The notes below the pieces were generated by a model. The model was not told where the DNA came from, did no database searches, and was given only the letters and a program-made list of their open reading frames with translations. Both the position numbers and the translations under genes were made by a program. Shown here piece by piece: positions 25,306 through 34,470 of a DNA stretch of 64,000 nucleotides. The first letter of the stretch is position 1, and each line of letters starts with the position of its first letter. Source of the DNA: a bacterium (GTDB lineage: Bacteria; Electryoneota; Electryoneia; Electryoneales; Electryoneaceae). Location of the stretch: assembly GCA_020444265.1 (NCBI GenBank), contig JAHLLH010000005.1, positions 124,001 through 188,000 of the forward strand. The letters are read 5' to 3'.

Positions 25306-28300
25306 ATGAGACAACGAATCCCGACGTACTTCCTGCCGGTTCTGCTGGTAGCGATTCTATTTGGTATCTCCATCTTGCCTGCTCTGGCCGACGCTCGTGC
25401 ACTACGCACGACGCCCTTCGCCACTCGCAGCATGATGGAGACCCGTCCGCTACTCTCGCAGAACGATATTTTCCAGGCACCCGCTCTGCCGGATACCATG
25501 CGTGTCCTGGCCATCCGTGTCGAGTTCGCTGAAGACACCCTGATGACAACCACAGGGGACGGCAGCTTCTTCTACGAGTTACCGGAAGATATCGAAGCCG
25601 AGGATTGGCTGGTCGATCCACCCCCGCATGATTCGAGCTATTTCGCCGATCAGCTGCTCGCCATGCGGAATTATTACAGCACATTCAGCCGCGGCCAGCT
25701 TACCCTGACCGGGCATTACAATGATGGCCCGACATCTGGCGGGGATATCTACCCACGTGGCGAACAGGCCGCCTACCGCATCGATTACCCCATCTGGCAT
25801 GTCAACTATGGCGATGGGGACAATGACCGTCTCAACGAAACCTTGACCCAGCTCTTTGTCGATGCCTGGAGTGCGGCCAACGCGGATACGGCGATTAACA
25901 TCGCCCATTACGATCTCTTCCTCATCTTCCACGCGGGCGCAGGCAACGAGTTTGATACCGGGTACGATACCACGCCCCACGATATCCCATCGGTTGTCAT
26001 CGGTCCGACTGACCTCGCTGATTTTGTCGGCCTGCCGGGCGGGGTTCCGATGCGGAATGGCAACATCATGCGTGGTGCTATCCTGCCGGAAACCCAGCGT
26101 CAGGAGGGTGTGGATGTCGGGATGCTCGGTACAGTTTGTGCTCAGGTCGGTTTCCTGCTCGGCATGCCACACATGTACAACACGGAAAATGGCGACCCGG
26201 GCATCGGGCTGCTCGGCCTGATGGACCGTGGTTTCGGTGGCTACTTCGGCCTTGCTCCAACTCCGCCCAGCGCCTGGATGCGTGCCTACATGGGCTGGGA
26301 CCCGGTCACAACGATCACCGAAGGCGAAATTCGGGTCGGTGCCCTGCATCTGCCCGACCAGGCCTTTGTTGATGATCCAGAGTTGCACCGTCTTGTGCGT
26401 GTCCCGATCAACGAGAACGAATACTACCTGGTCGAGTCACGCCGACGAGACCCGGATGACGATTCGCTCACCGTCGCGATTGACCGTGATGGCGACCGTT
26501 TGTTGCTCCACGATGACTACACCATCGAACTCGACCCGGCGAACACGGGCGAGATGACAGCACCGGTGATCATCGAAGACCATGACTTCGACCTGCCCGC
26601 GAGCGGCATGCTGATCTGGCACATCGACGAGTCCATGATCCGTGACAACATCGCCAATGATCAGATTCAAAACGATCGCAACCGACGTGGTGTGGACCTC
26701 GAAGAAGCGGACGGTACCGAAGACATCGGGGAGGAATACGAGTTCCTGCAAGCGGGCGACGGTGCCGAATATGGTGTCCGTGAGGACGCCTGGTACCGCA
26801 ATAACGAGCTCTGGAGCGAATCGAACAACGTCACCAATGTCCGCTTCGGTTCCGACACTTATCCGAACACAGCTGCCAACAGCGGTGGAGCAACCCACAT
26901 CGAGTTCACCAACTTCAGCGATATCGCTGATACGATGACCGCCGAAGTGATGAACACATGGAAAATCCCGGGTTTCCCGGTGGATTTGCCCTGGGTGGGT
27001 GATTCGCGAGTGTCGTTGCTGACCGGTCAAGTGGATGGGGATGGTGTAGAAGACATCCTGATTTACGGGCAGGACGGAAAGGTGGTCGCGTTCGCTGCCG
27101 ATGGAACCCCCATTGGGAACCCGAATGACATGCTGAACCTTGCGGATACGCCTTTCCACATGAATGTCGTGTATCGTCACGCCTGGGATATCGATGGTGA
27201 TGATTCCAAGTTTTACGTGCAGGTTGAAAACGGGTTGCTCGAATTGACCTACCTTGAAGGGGTTGGGGTTTTAGGCACACGCCGGATCGAAACCGATGCC
27301 ATCCATCCGATCGACTTGGTCGTACTGGATGCCTCCCTCTCCCCGAACAACCCGGTGGACAGCAGTTTCCCGCACATCGCCGCCCTCTACCATGAGAACG
27401 GCCCGGGCTTGAAGTTCGTCCTGTTCACCGATCTGGATGCCAACCTCACCCCGGCCATCGACCTCGAGCAGTACGATGAACGCTTCGGGTATGCCCAGGA
27501 AGGCTGGATTGTACCGCAAATCGATCCGCTGCTTGGAGTCTATGCTTTTATCGTTTCCGATAATGGTGCTGCAGTCGGGATCGGGTATGACGGTACAAAT
27601 CCGATCTTACTTGATGTCGGATCGGTGGATGGACTGGAACGGCACGAATTACTCGAGACACCCGTCTCGTTCGGAGAACCTCGAGTGGTCGCCAGCCTGA
27701 CCACAAACCGACGGATCGTCCGTTGGTCTCTCGGATCAGGCGCATCGACATCAGACAGCCATCCGAGTGTCTCGGATGGACCTGAAATCGAAGACCTCGA
27801 AGAGCACATCTACAATCTTTTCCCGCTTGATGTGGATGGCAATGGCATCGCAGATGTCAGCGGCATCTACCAGAGCAAGATCATGGGCTTTTACCGTGGC
27901 GGGGTCCTGGCGGAGGGAACACCGATTCAATTCCCGCCCCATTTCGGATACACCTTCGGTGAACCCGTGGTCATCAGCGCACCAGGTGGTCGTCAGTCGA
28001 GGATGCTGATTCCATCGTGGACGGATGATGCTAACGAGTTCACGGTTTCGGGTATTTCGATTCCCTCTGGCAGAGCATTGCTTGGTTTCCCGCTCGACTT
28101 CGGCTATGAGCCCGGTACGTTACCGGAGCTATACCTCGCCGGAGATGGGACTTTATTGATCCTTTCCCGTTCAACTAGTGACACTCCCGCTCGCCTTATT
28201 GCGTACACCATCCCGATGCAGGACGATGAACGTGTCGCGTGGGGTGGCCCAAACGGCGATAACGGGCACGGACGTTTCTGGCGTCAGTGGTCCACGGCTG

Positions 28301-28590
28301 TATCCAACACGACAACGCTGGACCTCTCCAATGCCTATGCCTGGCCGAACCCGGCTTACGACAAGGTGGTCCATCTGCGCTTCGAGGCAACTCGTGATGG
28401 AAGGGCAAACCTCAAGGTTTACGATCTCGTCGGTCGTCTGATCGATGAAAATGATCACACGTTCAGTGGGACCGCCGAGGGGGCGCAGGAAATCGCTGTC
28501 GATGTTTCGAACTATCCGTCCGGGGTGTATGTCGCTCGTCTCGAGGCGGGTGGTCAGAAGAAGATGATTCGCTTTGCGGTGGTGCAGTAG
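25306..28590 (+). CDS. M6-like secreted protein with destroyed zinc motif and C-terminal sorting domain
   Basis: A 1094-residue secreted protein: signal peptide (FLPVLLVAILFGISILPALA), an M6 (immune-inhibitor-A-like) metalloprotease-type domain in the first ~450 residues, a large beta-rich region and a sorting domain (AWPNPAYDKVVHLRF ... YPSGVYVARLEAG). The M6 landmarks GIGLLGLMDRG and PSAWMRAYMGW remain. At the zinc site, AQVGF (residues 279-283) stands where HEFGH is expected, so both histidines and the glutamate are lost. It should be catalytically dead. Coming straight after porU and porV, it may be a major cargo or a structural surface protein. Confidence 0.82.
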   Translation: MRQRIPTYFLPVLLVAILFGISILPALADARALRTTPFATRSMMETRPLLSQNDIFQAPALPDTMRVLAIRVEFAEDTLMTTTGDGSFFYELPEDIEAEDWLVDPPPHDSSYFADQLLAMRNYYSTFSRGQLTLTGHYNDGPTSGGDIYPRGEQAAYRIDYPIWHVNYGDGDNDRLNETLTQLFVDAWSAANADTAINIAHYDLFLIFHAGAGNEFDTGYDTTPHDIPSVVIGPTDLADFVGLPGGVPMRNGNIMRGAILPETQRQEGVDVGMLGTVCAQVGFLLGMPHMYNTENGDPGIGLLGLMDRGFGGYFGLAPTPPSAWMRAYMGWDPVTTITEGEIRVGALHLPDQAFVDDPELHRLVRVPINENEYYLVESRRRDPDDDSLTVAIDRDGDRLLLHDDYTIELDPANTGEMTAPVIIEDHDFDLPASGMLIWHIDESMIRDNIANDQIQNDRNRRGVDLEEADGTEDIGEEYEFLQAGDGAEYGVREDAWYRNNELWSESNNVTNVRFGSDTYPNTAANSGGATHIEFTNFSDIADTMTAEVMNTWKIPGFPVDLPWVGDSRVSLLTGQVDGDGVEDILIYGQDGKVVAFAADGTPIGNPNDMLNLADTPFHMNVVYRHAWDIDGDDSKFYVQVENGLLELTYLEGVGVLGTRRIETDAIHPIDLVVLDASLSPNNPVDSSFPHIAALYHENGPGLKFVLFTDLDANLTPAIDLEQYDERFGYAQEGWIVPQIDPLLGVYAFIVSDNGAAVGIGYDGTNPILLDVGSVDGLERHELLETPVSFGEPRVVASLTTNRRIVRWSLGSGASTSDSHPSVSDGPEIEDLEEHIYNLFPLDVDGNGIADVSGIYQSKIMGFYRGGVLAEGTPIQFPPHFGYTFGEPVVISAPGGRQSRMLIPSWTDDANEFTVSGISIPSGRALLGFPLDFGYEPGTLPELYLAGDGTLLILSRSTSDTPARLIAYTIPMQDDERVAWGGPNGDNGHGRFWRQWSTAVSNTTTLDLSNAYAWPNPAYDKVVHLRFEATRDGRANLKVYDLVGRLIDENDHTFSGTAEGAQEIAVDVSNYPSGVYVARLEAGGQKKMIRFAVVQ

Positions 28591-31500
28591 ATGATGAATG
28601 CGATACGACACATGGACCCGAACCTGCGCCGAACGCTGGTTGGATTTGCCGCGGTGATCGCCTGTATCCTGGTCTTCGCCTGGGTGGCCTTCAGCCAACC
28701 CCTCGATGCGAACCACCCTGAATTGGCGTGGATGACGATGGAGACCGATCACTTCATCATCCATTACACCGATGCTTCGCAACGTACCGCGCTGGTCATC
28801 GCCAAAATTGCCGAGGAAATCCATCCTTCGGTGACCAAAACCTACGGCTATGAACCTGACACCAAGTTCCATTTCATCGTCAAGGATACGGACGATTACG
28901 CCAACGGCGCGGCGTACTACTACAACAACAAGATGTTGATCTGGTCCACGGCACTGGATTACGATCTGCGCGGCACGAAAAACTGGCTGCGGATGGTGAT
29001 TACGCATGAGTACACGCATATCATCCAGCTCGGTGCCGCACGTAAGCTACCCCGTCAGGTACCCGCGATATATTTGCAGGTGCTCGGTTACGAGGATGAG
29101 AAACGGCCCGACGTGCTTTATGGCTACCCGAACGTGCTCGCCTCCTATCCCTTCGCGATGACGGTTATACCGATGTGGTTTGCCGAGGGTGTTGCACAGG
29201 CGAATGCGTACAGCGTCGCCGACAGCTTCAAGTACGACTTTTGGGACAGCCACCGTGACATGCAGCTCCGTATGCGTGCACTAAATGATGGCTTGCTTCC
29301 ACTCAATGAGATGGAAGTGTTCGGCAAGAACAGCCTCGGCAGTGAGGGTGTTTACAACCATGGCTACAGCCTGGTGCAGTTCATCGCACGTCGCTGGGGG
29401 TCACAGGCTCTGTCGGATCTGACACATGAAATGCAAAGCCTGAAGGTTTTAAACTTCAACCAGGCGACTGAGAATGTTCTGGGAGTCACCGGTGACAGCC
29501 TCTGGACAATGTGGGCCGATTCACTGAAGACCCAGTACCTGACGGACACCGAAGGGATTCGAGGACACGAGGTCAAGGGGGATACCTTCGCGGCGGGTGG
29601 TTATGCAAACTTTCATGCCGAGTACACACCGGATGGAAAAGATGTCTACTTCCTTTCCAACGTTGGATTCGACTACCTCAGCCTGCAGAATCTTTACAGG
29701 CAACCTGCGGACACCACCGAGGATCCGGAAAAGATTCTCGATCTCATCGAAGGCCCCTTCGACATCAGTCCGGACGGCACGTGGCTGATCTACAGTAAAA
29801 TTGTCCGTCAAAAGAACGAGAGCTACTACGCCGACCTCTACCTGCGAAACCTTGAGAAGGAAAAAGAGGTTCGTCTGACCAGGTCGGCACGTGCAATGGA
29901 GCCCGCCTTCAGCCCGGACATGAGCCACCTGCTCTTTGTTGTCAATCATGACGGCACAAAAGACATCGCGACCATGGAATTGCCTCCGGAAGAAGAGTGG
30001 CTCGACTTGAAACCGCTTTCCGTGGACAAAATCGAACGGCTGACCGACTATGGGGATGGCACCCGTGCCTTCCGTCCTCAGTTCACCCCCGATGGCAGTG
30101 CCATCCTTTACGCCATCAGCCGCCGGTTCGGTCGTGACATCGAAATGATGGACCCGGACGGCAGCAACAGCCGTGTTATCGTCGGTGGCGCGGCAGATCA
30201 ACGTGACCCGGTGATGAGCCCGGATGGCGAGTGGATCTACTACTCGGATGACATCACCGGCATCTTCAACATCTATCGTTACAAGGTTTCGGACGGTAGC
30301 ACGGAACAAGTGACCAACGTTTTGGGCGGAGCTTTCCAGCCTGCCATCTCGCCCGATGCGTCCGAGATGATTTACAGCGAGTGGACGCTGGACGGATATC
30401 AGCTCAGCAAGATGATGCTTGAAAACAAAGCACCGCAGAATCTGCTCGCCTACCAGCGCGACTACCTCTCGGTCATTCCGGATGCCAGCTACGATGATAC
30501 CGAGCTGGACACCATCGCTTCCCGTCCCTACCGGCCCATCTTTGAACAGCTCTTTTTCGTGCCGAGGATCGCTTGGGATTATGGCACCTTTAAACCGGGT
30601 GTCTACGTTTATTCCAGCGACTTTCTCGAGAAGCTGATGTTGTTCAGCGGATTCGACTACAACACACGCGGCGAGTTTGATGCTGTCGCTATGCTGGACT
30701 TTAAAGCCTTGCGCCCCACTATCTTCGCCCAGGGGTATTACCTCAAACGGATCGACGATGAACGGTTCGAGGACAACTTCAGGATCATCGGGGAACGTGA
30801 GGTCGAGGATCCTGATGGCGGCACCCACCTGGAACCGATTTACGGCGACTACGGTGTCGATTACCGTTTCCACCTGATGCTCTTCGACCTGGGCGCCCGG
30901 TTCCGTCTAGCAACCCCACTCGAAGTGGAGCTTCGGACCAGCTTGAGCAGGTACGATGCCTTCCTGCATTATGACGACAACACCGACTTCCAGTACACCT
31001 ATTTTACAGGCCGTTTTTACCAGGCCGAATTCCATTACGATGGCATGCCCCTGCAGTTGAAGGGCAATGTGCATCCTCGTATGGGGACAGAAGCGAACCT
31101 GACGGTTGCTTTCGAGGACAACGAGTTCATCGAAGGTTTCGAGGTCAATGCGGATGCCCTGACCTTGCAGGAAGTCTATACGCCCTACAAATATTGGCGT
31201 CTCGAAGGGGATGTCGCCCATTGGATGAACCCGGTTGGGGACCTTGTACTCCAACCACGTCTGCGTGGCGGCTACCTCGACAAGCAGGTCGATCCCTTTA
31301 TGCACCTCTATGCGGGCGGCTTGCACGGCATGCGCGGTTACAGCTTCTACAGTATGGGTGGAACACGGAAACTGATCGGATCGCTCGCTTTGCGTCACCC
31401 AATCTGGACCCCGGATCGCCCCCGTTTCGGCTGGATGCACTTTGATGGTCTCTACGGTGCTATCTTTGGAGATGTTGGCGATGCATGGCGAGAACGTGAG

Positions 31501-31737
31501 CTGATCGGCGACCAACTGAAGAAGGATGTTGGCTTCGAGCTGCGCGCCAAGTTTTATTCCTGGTATGGCTACCCGACTGCGGTGACCTTCTCTGCCGCAC
31601 GTGGCCTCGACCGGATCTCGGTCACTGAAAACGATATTACCACGGTCTATGACCCCACCTGGCGGTATTACCTGACCGTACTGTTTGACTTTGAAACGAT
31701 CTTTCCCGCACGCGGGATGAACCGGAGGATTCCATGA
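28591..31737 (+). CDS. Gluzincin-type HExxH protease domain fused to a PD40/TolB-like propeller and a C-terminal barrel-like domain
   Basis: A 1048-residue envelope protein starting immediately after the previous stop. An N-terminal hydrophobic segment (FAAVIACILVFAWVAF) is followed by a peptidase-MA-type domain with HEYTH (His139-His143) and a downstream glutamate in MWFAEG (Glu199), the gluzincin pattern. Residues ~330-620 contain PD40/WD40-like repeats (FDISPDGTWLIYSK, MEPAFSPDMSHLLFV, AFRPQFTPDGSAILYA, DPVMSPDGEWIYYS, FQPAISPDASEMIYS), as in TolB. The rest is aromatic, strand-rich and resembles an outer membrane barrel of the surface-antigen type, with GLHGMRGYSFYSMGG. Start could also be ATG 28594 or 28612. 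Confidence 0.82.
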   Translation: MMNAIRHMDPNLRRTLVGFAAVIACILVFAWVAFSQPLDANHPELAWMTMETDHFIIHYTDASQRTALVIAKIAEEIHPSVTKTYGYEPDTKFHFIVKDTDDYANGAAYYYNNKMLIWSTALDYDLRGTKNWLRMVITHEYTHIIQLGAARKLPRQVPAIYLQVLGYEDEKRPDVLYGYPNVLASYPFAMTVIPMWFAEGVAQANAYSVADSFKYDFWDSHRDMQLRMRALNDGLLPLNEMEVFGKNSLGSEGVYNHGYSLVQFIARRWGSQALSDLTHEMQSLKVLNFNQATENVLGVTGDSLWTMWADSLKTQYLTDTEGIRGHEVKGDTFAAGGYANFHAEYTPDGKDVYFLSNVGFDYLSLQNLYRQPADTTEDPEKILDLIEGPFDISPDGTWLIYSKIVRQKNESYYADLYLRNLEKEKEVRLTRSARAMEPAFSPDMSHLLFVVNHDGTKDIATMELPPEEEWLDLKPLSVDKIERLTDYGDGTRAFRPQFTPDGSAILYAISRRFGRDIEMMDPDGSNSRVIVGGAADQRDPVMSPDGEWIYYSDDITGIFNIYRYKVSDGSTEQVTNVLGGAFQPAISPDASEMIYSEWTLDGYQLSKMMLENKAPQNLLAYQRDYLSVIPDASYDDTELDTIASRPYRPIFEQLFFVPRIAWDYGTFKPGVYVYSSDFLEKLMLFSGFDYNTRGEFDAVAMLDFKALRPTIFAQGYYLKRIDDERFEDNFRIIGEREVEDPDGGTHLEPIYGDYGVDYRFHLMLFDLGARFRLATPLEVELRTSLSRYDAFLHYDDNTDFQYTYFTGRFYQAEFHYDGMPLQLKGNVHPRMGTEANLTVAFEDNEFIEGFEVNADALTLQEVYTPYKYWRLEGDVAHWMNPVGDLVLQPRLRGGYLDKQVDPFMHLYAGGLHGMRGYSFYSMGGTRKLIGSLALRHPIWTPDRPRFGWMHFDGLYGAIFGDVGDAWRERELIGDQLKKDVGFELRAKFYSWYGYPTAVTFSAARGLDRISVTENDITTVYDPTWRYYLTVLFDFETIFPARGMNRRIP

Positions 31738-32726
31738 AGCGTATAACAGCCATTAGCCTGGCGTTCATCCTGACCCTCGCAGGCGCCGTGCCCATGCTTG
31801 CCATGGGTGAAACCACTGGTGATTCAGGCATCTCTCCCCTCTTTGTCAAGTCGGATGAGTCGAGCCTGAAATTGAACAGCGATGAACTCGACAGCTGGAA
31901 CAGCAGCACCGCCCTGCCTACCTCACGCAATGCGTTCGAGATTGGCCAGAAGATGAACTTCGCCCTGCAGGCGGAGGATGATGGATCGGTGACTGCCCAG
32001 TCCGGAACGTCCGGCGAGCGTAAGAATCCAGGCCGTGCCCTGCTGCTCTCCGCCATTTTCCCCGGTGCAGGTGAGCTCTATGCGGGATCGACCCTGAAGG
32101 CCGCTCTCTTCTTTGCAATTGAGGTCGGTTGCTGGTATGGTGCTATATCCTATGCCCAGCGTGGCAACGACCAGACGGACAAATTCGAGAAGTTTGCGGA
32201 TGCCAGCTGGACCGAGTCTGAGTACCGTGACATCGAGTTCCAATTCGCGAATGACCCCAATGCTTCGAACTCTTTCAGTGCTGACTATGGTCCTGATGCG
32301 ACCCGCGACACTTGGAATTCCTTGAGTTGGAACGAGAAGATTCGTTACCTGCCCGGCAACTTCACCCATGAGCTTCCCGACGATCGCAACCAGCAGTTCT
32401 ACGAGAATGTCGGCAAATACTTGACCCAATTCGGGTTTGGTTGGAACGACGGTGTGGGTGATGATCCGGAGACCGTGTACAAGTGGGATGGCCAGAGCCG
32501 TGATGCAGCGCGTTATGTCATCATGCGTGAAGACGCCAACAACCTGCTTGGCTTCAGCTCGACCTTCTTCTCGGTCATCATGGTCAACCACGTCGTCTCA
32601 GCACTGGATGCAGGCTTCACCGTCCGCAACCAGAACCGAAAGCTGATGACGGTTGAGCCGGATGTTTCAGCGATCTGGCACAATTCGGAACCAGTGACTG
32701 TAGCTGGTCTGCGGGTGAGGTTCTAA
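31734..32726 (+). CDS. Envelope protein, DUF5683-like (first of a paralogous pair)
   Basis: A 330-residue protein with a signal peptide (ISLAFILTLAGAVPMLA). The central segment KNPGRALLLSAIFPGAGELYAGSTLKAALFF followed by a hydrophobic helix is the DUF5683-type membrane hairpin (quoted in part: FPGAGELYAG). A second hydrophobic stretch lies near the C-terminus (FFSVIMVNHVVSALDAG), and the protein ends LRVRF. It overlaps the protease-propeller gene by ATGA. The function is unknown. The next gene has the same layout, so they may form a hetero-oligomer. Confidence 0.7.
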   Translation: MKRITAISLAFILTLAGAVPMLAMGETTGDSGISPLFVKSDESSLKLNSDELDSWNSSTALPTSRNAFEIGQKMNFALQAEDDGSVTAQSGTSGERKNPGRALLLSAIFPGAGELYAGSTLKAALFFAIEVGCWYGAISYAQRGNDQTDKFEKFADASWTESEYRDIEFQFANDPNASNSFSADYGPDATRDTWNSLSWNEKIRYLPGNFTHELPDDRNQQFYENVGKYLTQFGFGWNDGVGDDPETVYKWDGQSRDAARYVIMREDANNLLGFSSTFFSVIMVNHVVSALDAGFTVRNQNRKLMTVEPDVSAIWHNSEPVTVAGLRVRF

Positions 32727-32727
32727 G

Positions 32728-33486
32728 GTGACATTCCCTCGTCAACGGCAGTCGTGGATCGCCTTCCTCTTTCTGGCCAGCCTGCTGCTTCTCCCTTCAC
32801 TTGCGAAGGCAGAGAAGCAGGCAGAGTTGCCGAAACCCTGGTGGGCGGTTGATGCTTCCTCCGGTAGCGCGGAAGCTCCTTCCTTCGGCATGAAAGCCGA
32901 GACGAAGGAGTACCTGGCGAAAACTCCGCCACAGGCCTTTCTGCGCAGCTTTGTCCTGCCTGGTTGGGGACAGCGGTATGCCGACCGCCCAGGGCGTGCC
33001 GCACTTTTCACTGGTGTCGAAATCAGCATCTGGACCGGCCTGATCTGGTCCAGCCAGGCTGCCCGGCAAGGCGAATCCGATTATCTTGCCTATGCACGTC
33101 AGCATGCGGGGGTGTCGGGAAGCTACGCGCATGAATACTATGTCAACATCGGTAACTTCCTGAATCAGGATGAGTACAACACAGCGAAAAGGTTGCAACG
33201 TTCCTACGATGAGCAATACCATGGTTCTGGTACCTGGTGGGAATGGGACAGTGATGACAACCGCAGAACGTTCAAGGATTTGCGAATCTCAGCGGATCGT
33301 CATGGTAACCGTGTCTACTATATGCTCGGTGGTCTGCTGCTGAACCGCGTCCTTTCCGCGATCGATGCTGGCCAGGGGTTGGCCAAACGTCAGAAGGAAT
33401 TACGCAAAAAGGGCGGTTTCGCGATTGGTTACGATCCTCGTGTGGATGGCCCATCCCTGACATGGAGTGGTAACCTGGGGTTCTGA
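32728..33486 (+). CDS. Envelope protein, DUF5683-like (second of a paralogous pair)
   Basis: A 252-residue protein starting with GTG one base after the previous stop. Signal peptide FLFLASLLLLPSLAKA, then RSFVLPGWGQRYADRPGRAAL and a hydrophobic helix, matching FPGAGELYAG of its neighbour. The C-terminal part has NRVLSAIDAGQG, equivalent to VVSALDAGF upstream, and ends SGNLGF. The conserved order suggests duplication followed by divergence. It ends in a TGATG overlap with the reductase gene. Confidence 0.7.
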   Translation: MTFPRQRQSWIAFLFLASLLLLPSLAKAEKQAELPKPWWAVDASSGSAEAPSFGMKAETKEYLAKTPPQAFLRSFVLPGWGQRYADRPGRAALFTGVEISIWTGLIWSSQAARQGESDYLAYARQHAGVSGSYAHEYYVNIGNFLNQDEYNTAKRLQRSYDEQYHGSGTWWEWDSDDNRRTFKDLRISADRHGNRVYYMLGGLLLNRVLSAIDAGQGLAKRQKELRKKGGFAIGYDPRVDGPSLTWSGNLGF

Positions 33487-34382
33487 TGAGCGGTATCCTC
33501 GTCACGGGGATCAGTGGATTCATCGGCGGGTACGTCTGGAGCATCCTCTCGAAGCGGGAGGATGTTTGGGGTGTGCACGGTGCCACAGGAAGCTTGCCGC
33601 TCAACCCCGACCGTCAGCTCGGCCTCGACCTCAGTAAACCCGCTGCCCTCGCAGGTCTGGTCGAGGACATCGCCCCTGATGTTATCCTCCATCTTGCTGC
33701 CCTTGCTCGCCCTGAAATCGTCCGCCGACACAGCCTGCTCGCCTGGAAAGTGAACAATGCGGCTACACGTGAACTGGCGGATGTTGCCGAAAAGCTCGGC
33801 AGCCGCTTGATCTTTACATCGACCGACCAGGTCTTCGACGGCTCCCATGGCAACTACCACGAGGGCGATCCACCCAGCCCGGTCAATGTGTACGGCGAAA
33901 CCAAGAAGGCGGCAGAACGGGCTGTCCTCAGTAAAGTCGAAAATGGTGTCGTGGTACGACTGAACAACACCTATGGCCCCCCACGGTTCCATGGCAGTTC
34001 CTTCTCCGAATGGATCTTGAACCGTGAGGGGAACAGCGAAACCATCACCCTCTTCCTCGACCAGTACCGAAGCCCACTCGATGTGGTAACGGCTGCCAAT
34101 GCCCTTGTCGAACTAATCGACCACAGCTTCACCGGCATCCTCCACCTGGGTGGAGCCAATCGTATCAACCGTGTGAATTTCGGCAAGATGTTGCTGCAGC
34201 ATGTGGGACGCGACCAGAACAGCATCCTCGAACTTCATTCGGCTAAGGTCGATCCCGAGGGGAAAATGCCCCTCGACACCAGTTTCGACATCACCCTAGC
34301 CAAGCAGATGCTGCGTACTCCCATTCCCAACCTGTTACAGGGGCTCGAGCAGGTCTATGGACCTGCACGTGCGAAGTACTGA
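33486..34382 (+). CDS. RmlD-like NAD(P)-dependent sugar reductase/epimerase (extended SDR)
   Basis: A 298-residue short-chain dehydrogenase of the dTDP-4-dehydrorhamnose reductase type. The nucleotide-binding TGISGFIGGY lies at the N-terminus, followed by LHLAALARPEIV, FTSTDQVFDGSHGNYHE and the catalytic YGETK. This supports rhamnose-type nucleotide-sugar synthesis, but no rmlA, rmlB or rmlC is nearby. Other substrates are possible. It overlaps the preceding envelope gene by TGATG and so probably belongs to the same transcript. Confidence 0.85.
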   Translation: MSGILVTGISGFIGGYVWSILSKREDVWGVHGATGSLPLNPDRQLGLDLSKPAALAGLVEDIAPDVILHLAALARPEIVRRHSLLAWKVNNAATRELADVAEKLGSRLIFTSTDQVFDGSHGNYHEGDPPSPVNVYGETKKAAERAVLSKVENGVVVRLNNTYGPPRFHGSSFSEWILNREGNSETITLFLDQYRSPLDVVTAANALVELIDHSFTGILHLGGANRINRVNFGKMLLQHVGRDQNSILELHSAKVDPEGKMPLDTSFDITLAKQMLRTPIPNLLQGLEQVYGPARAKY

Positions 34383-34470
34383 AACCTGTAAACTCCCGGT
34401 GCGGCACTTTTGTGGGCTATTCTGAGTCCCCATCCCCTATCTTAGGGCTGGTTCGACAAGGGCAGGACGG

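Noticed and set aside
29521-30873. A 450-codon open frame on the minus strand
   Set aside because: It lies entirely opposite the protease-propeller-barrel gene, whose domains, start and operon spacing are clear. The antisense translation shows no recognisable motif; it is a by-product of codon bias.
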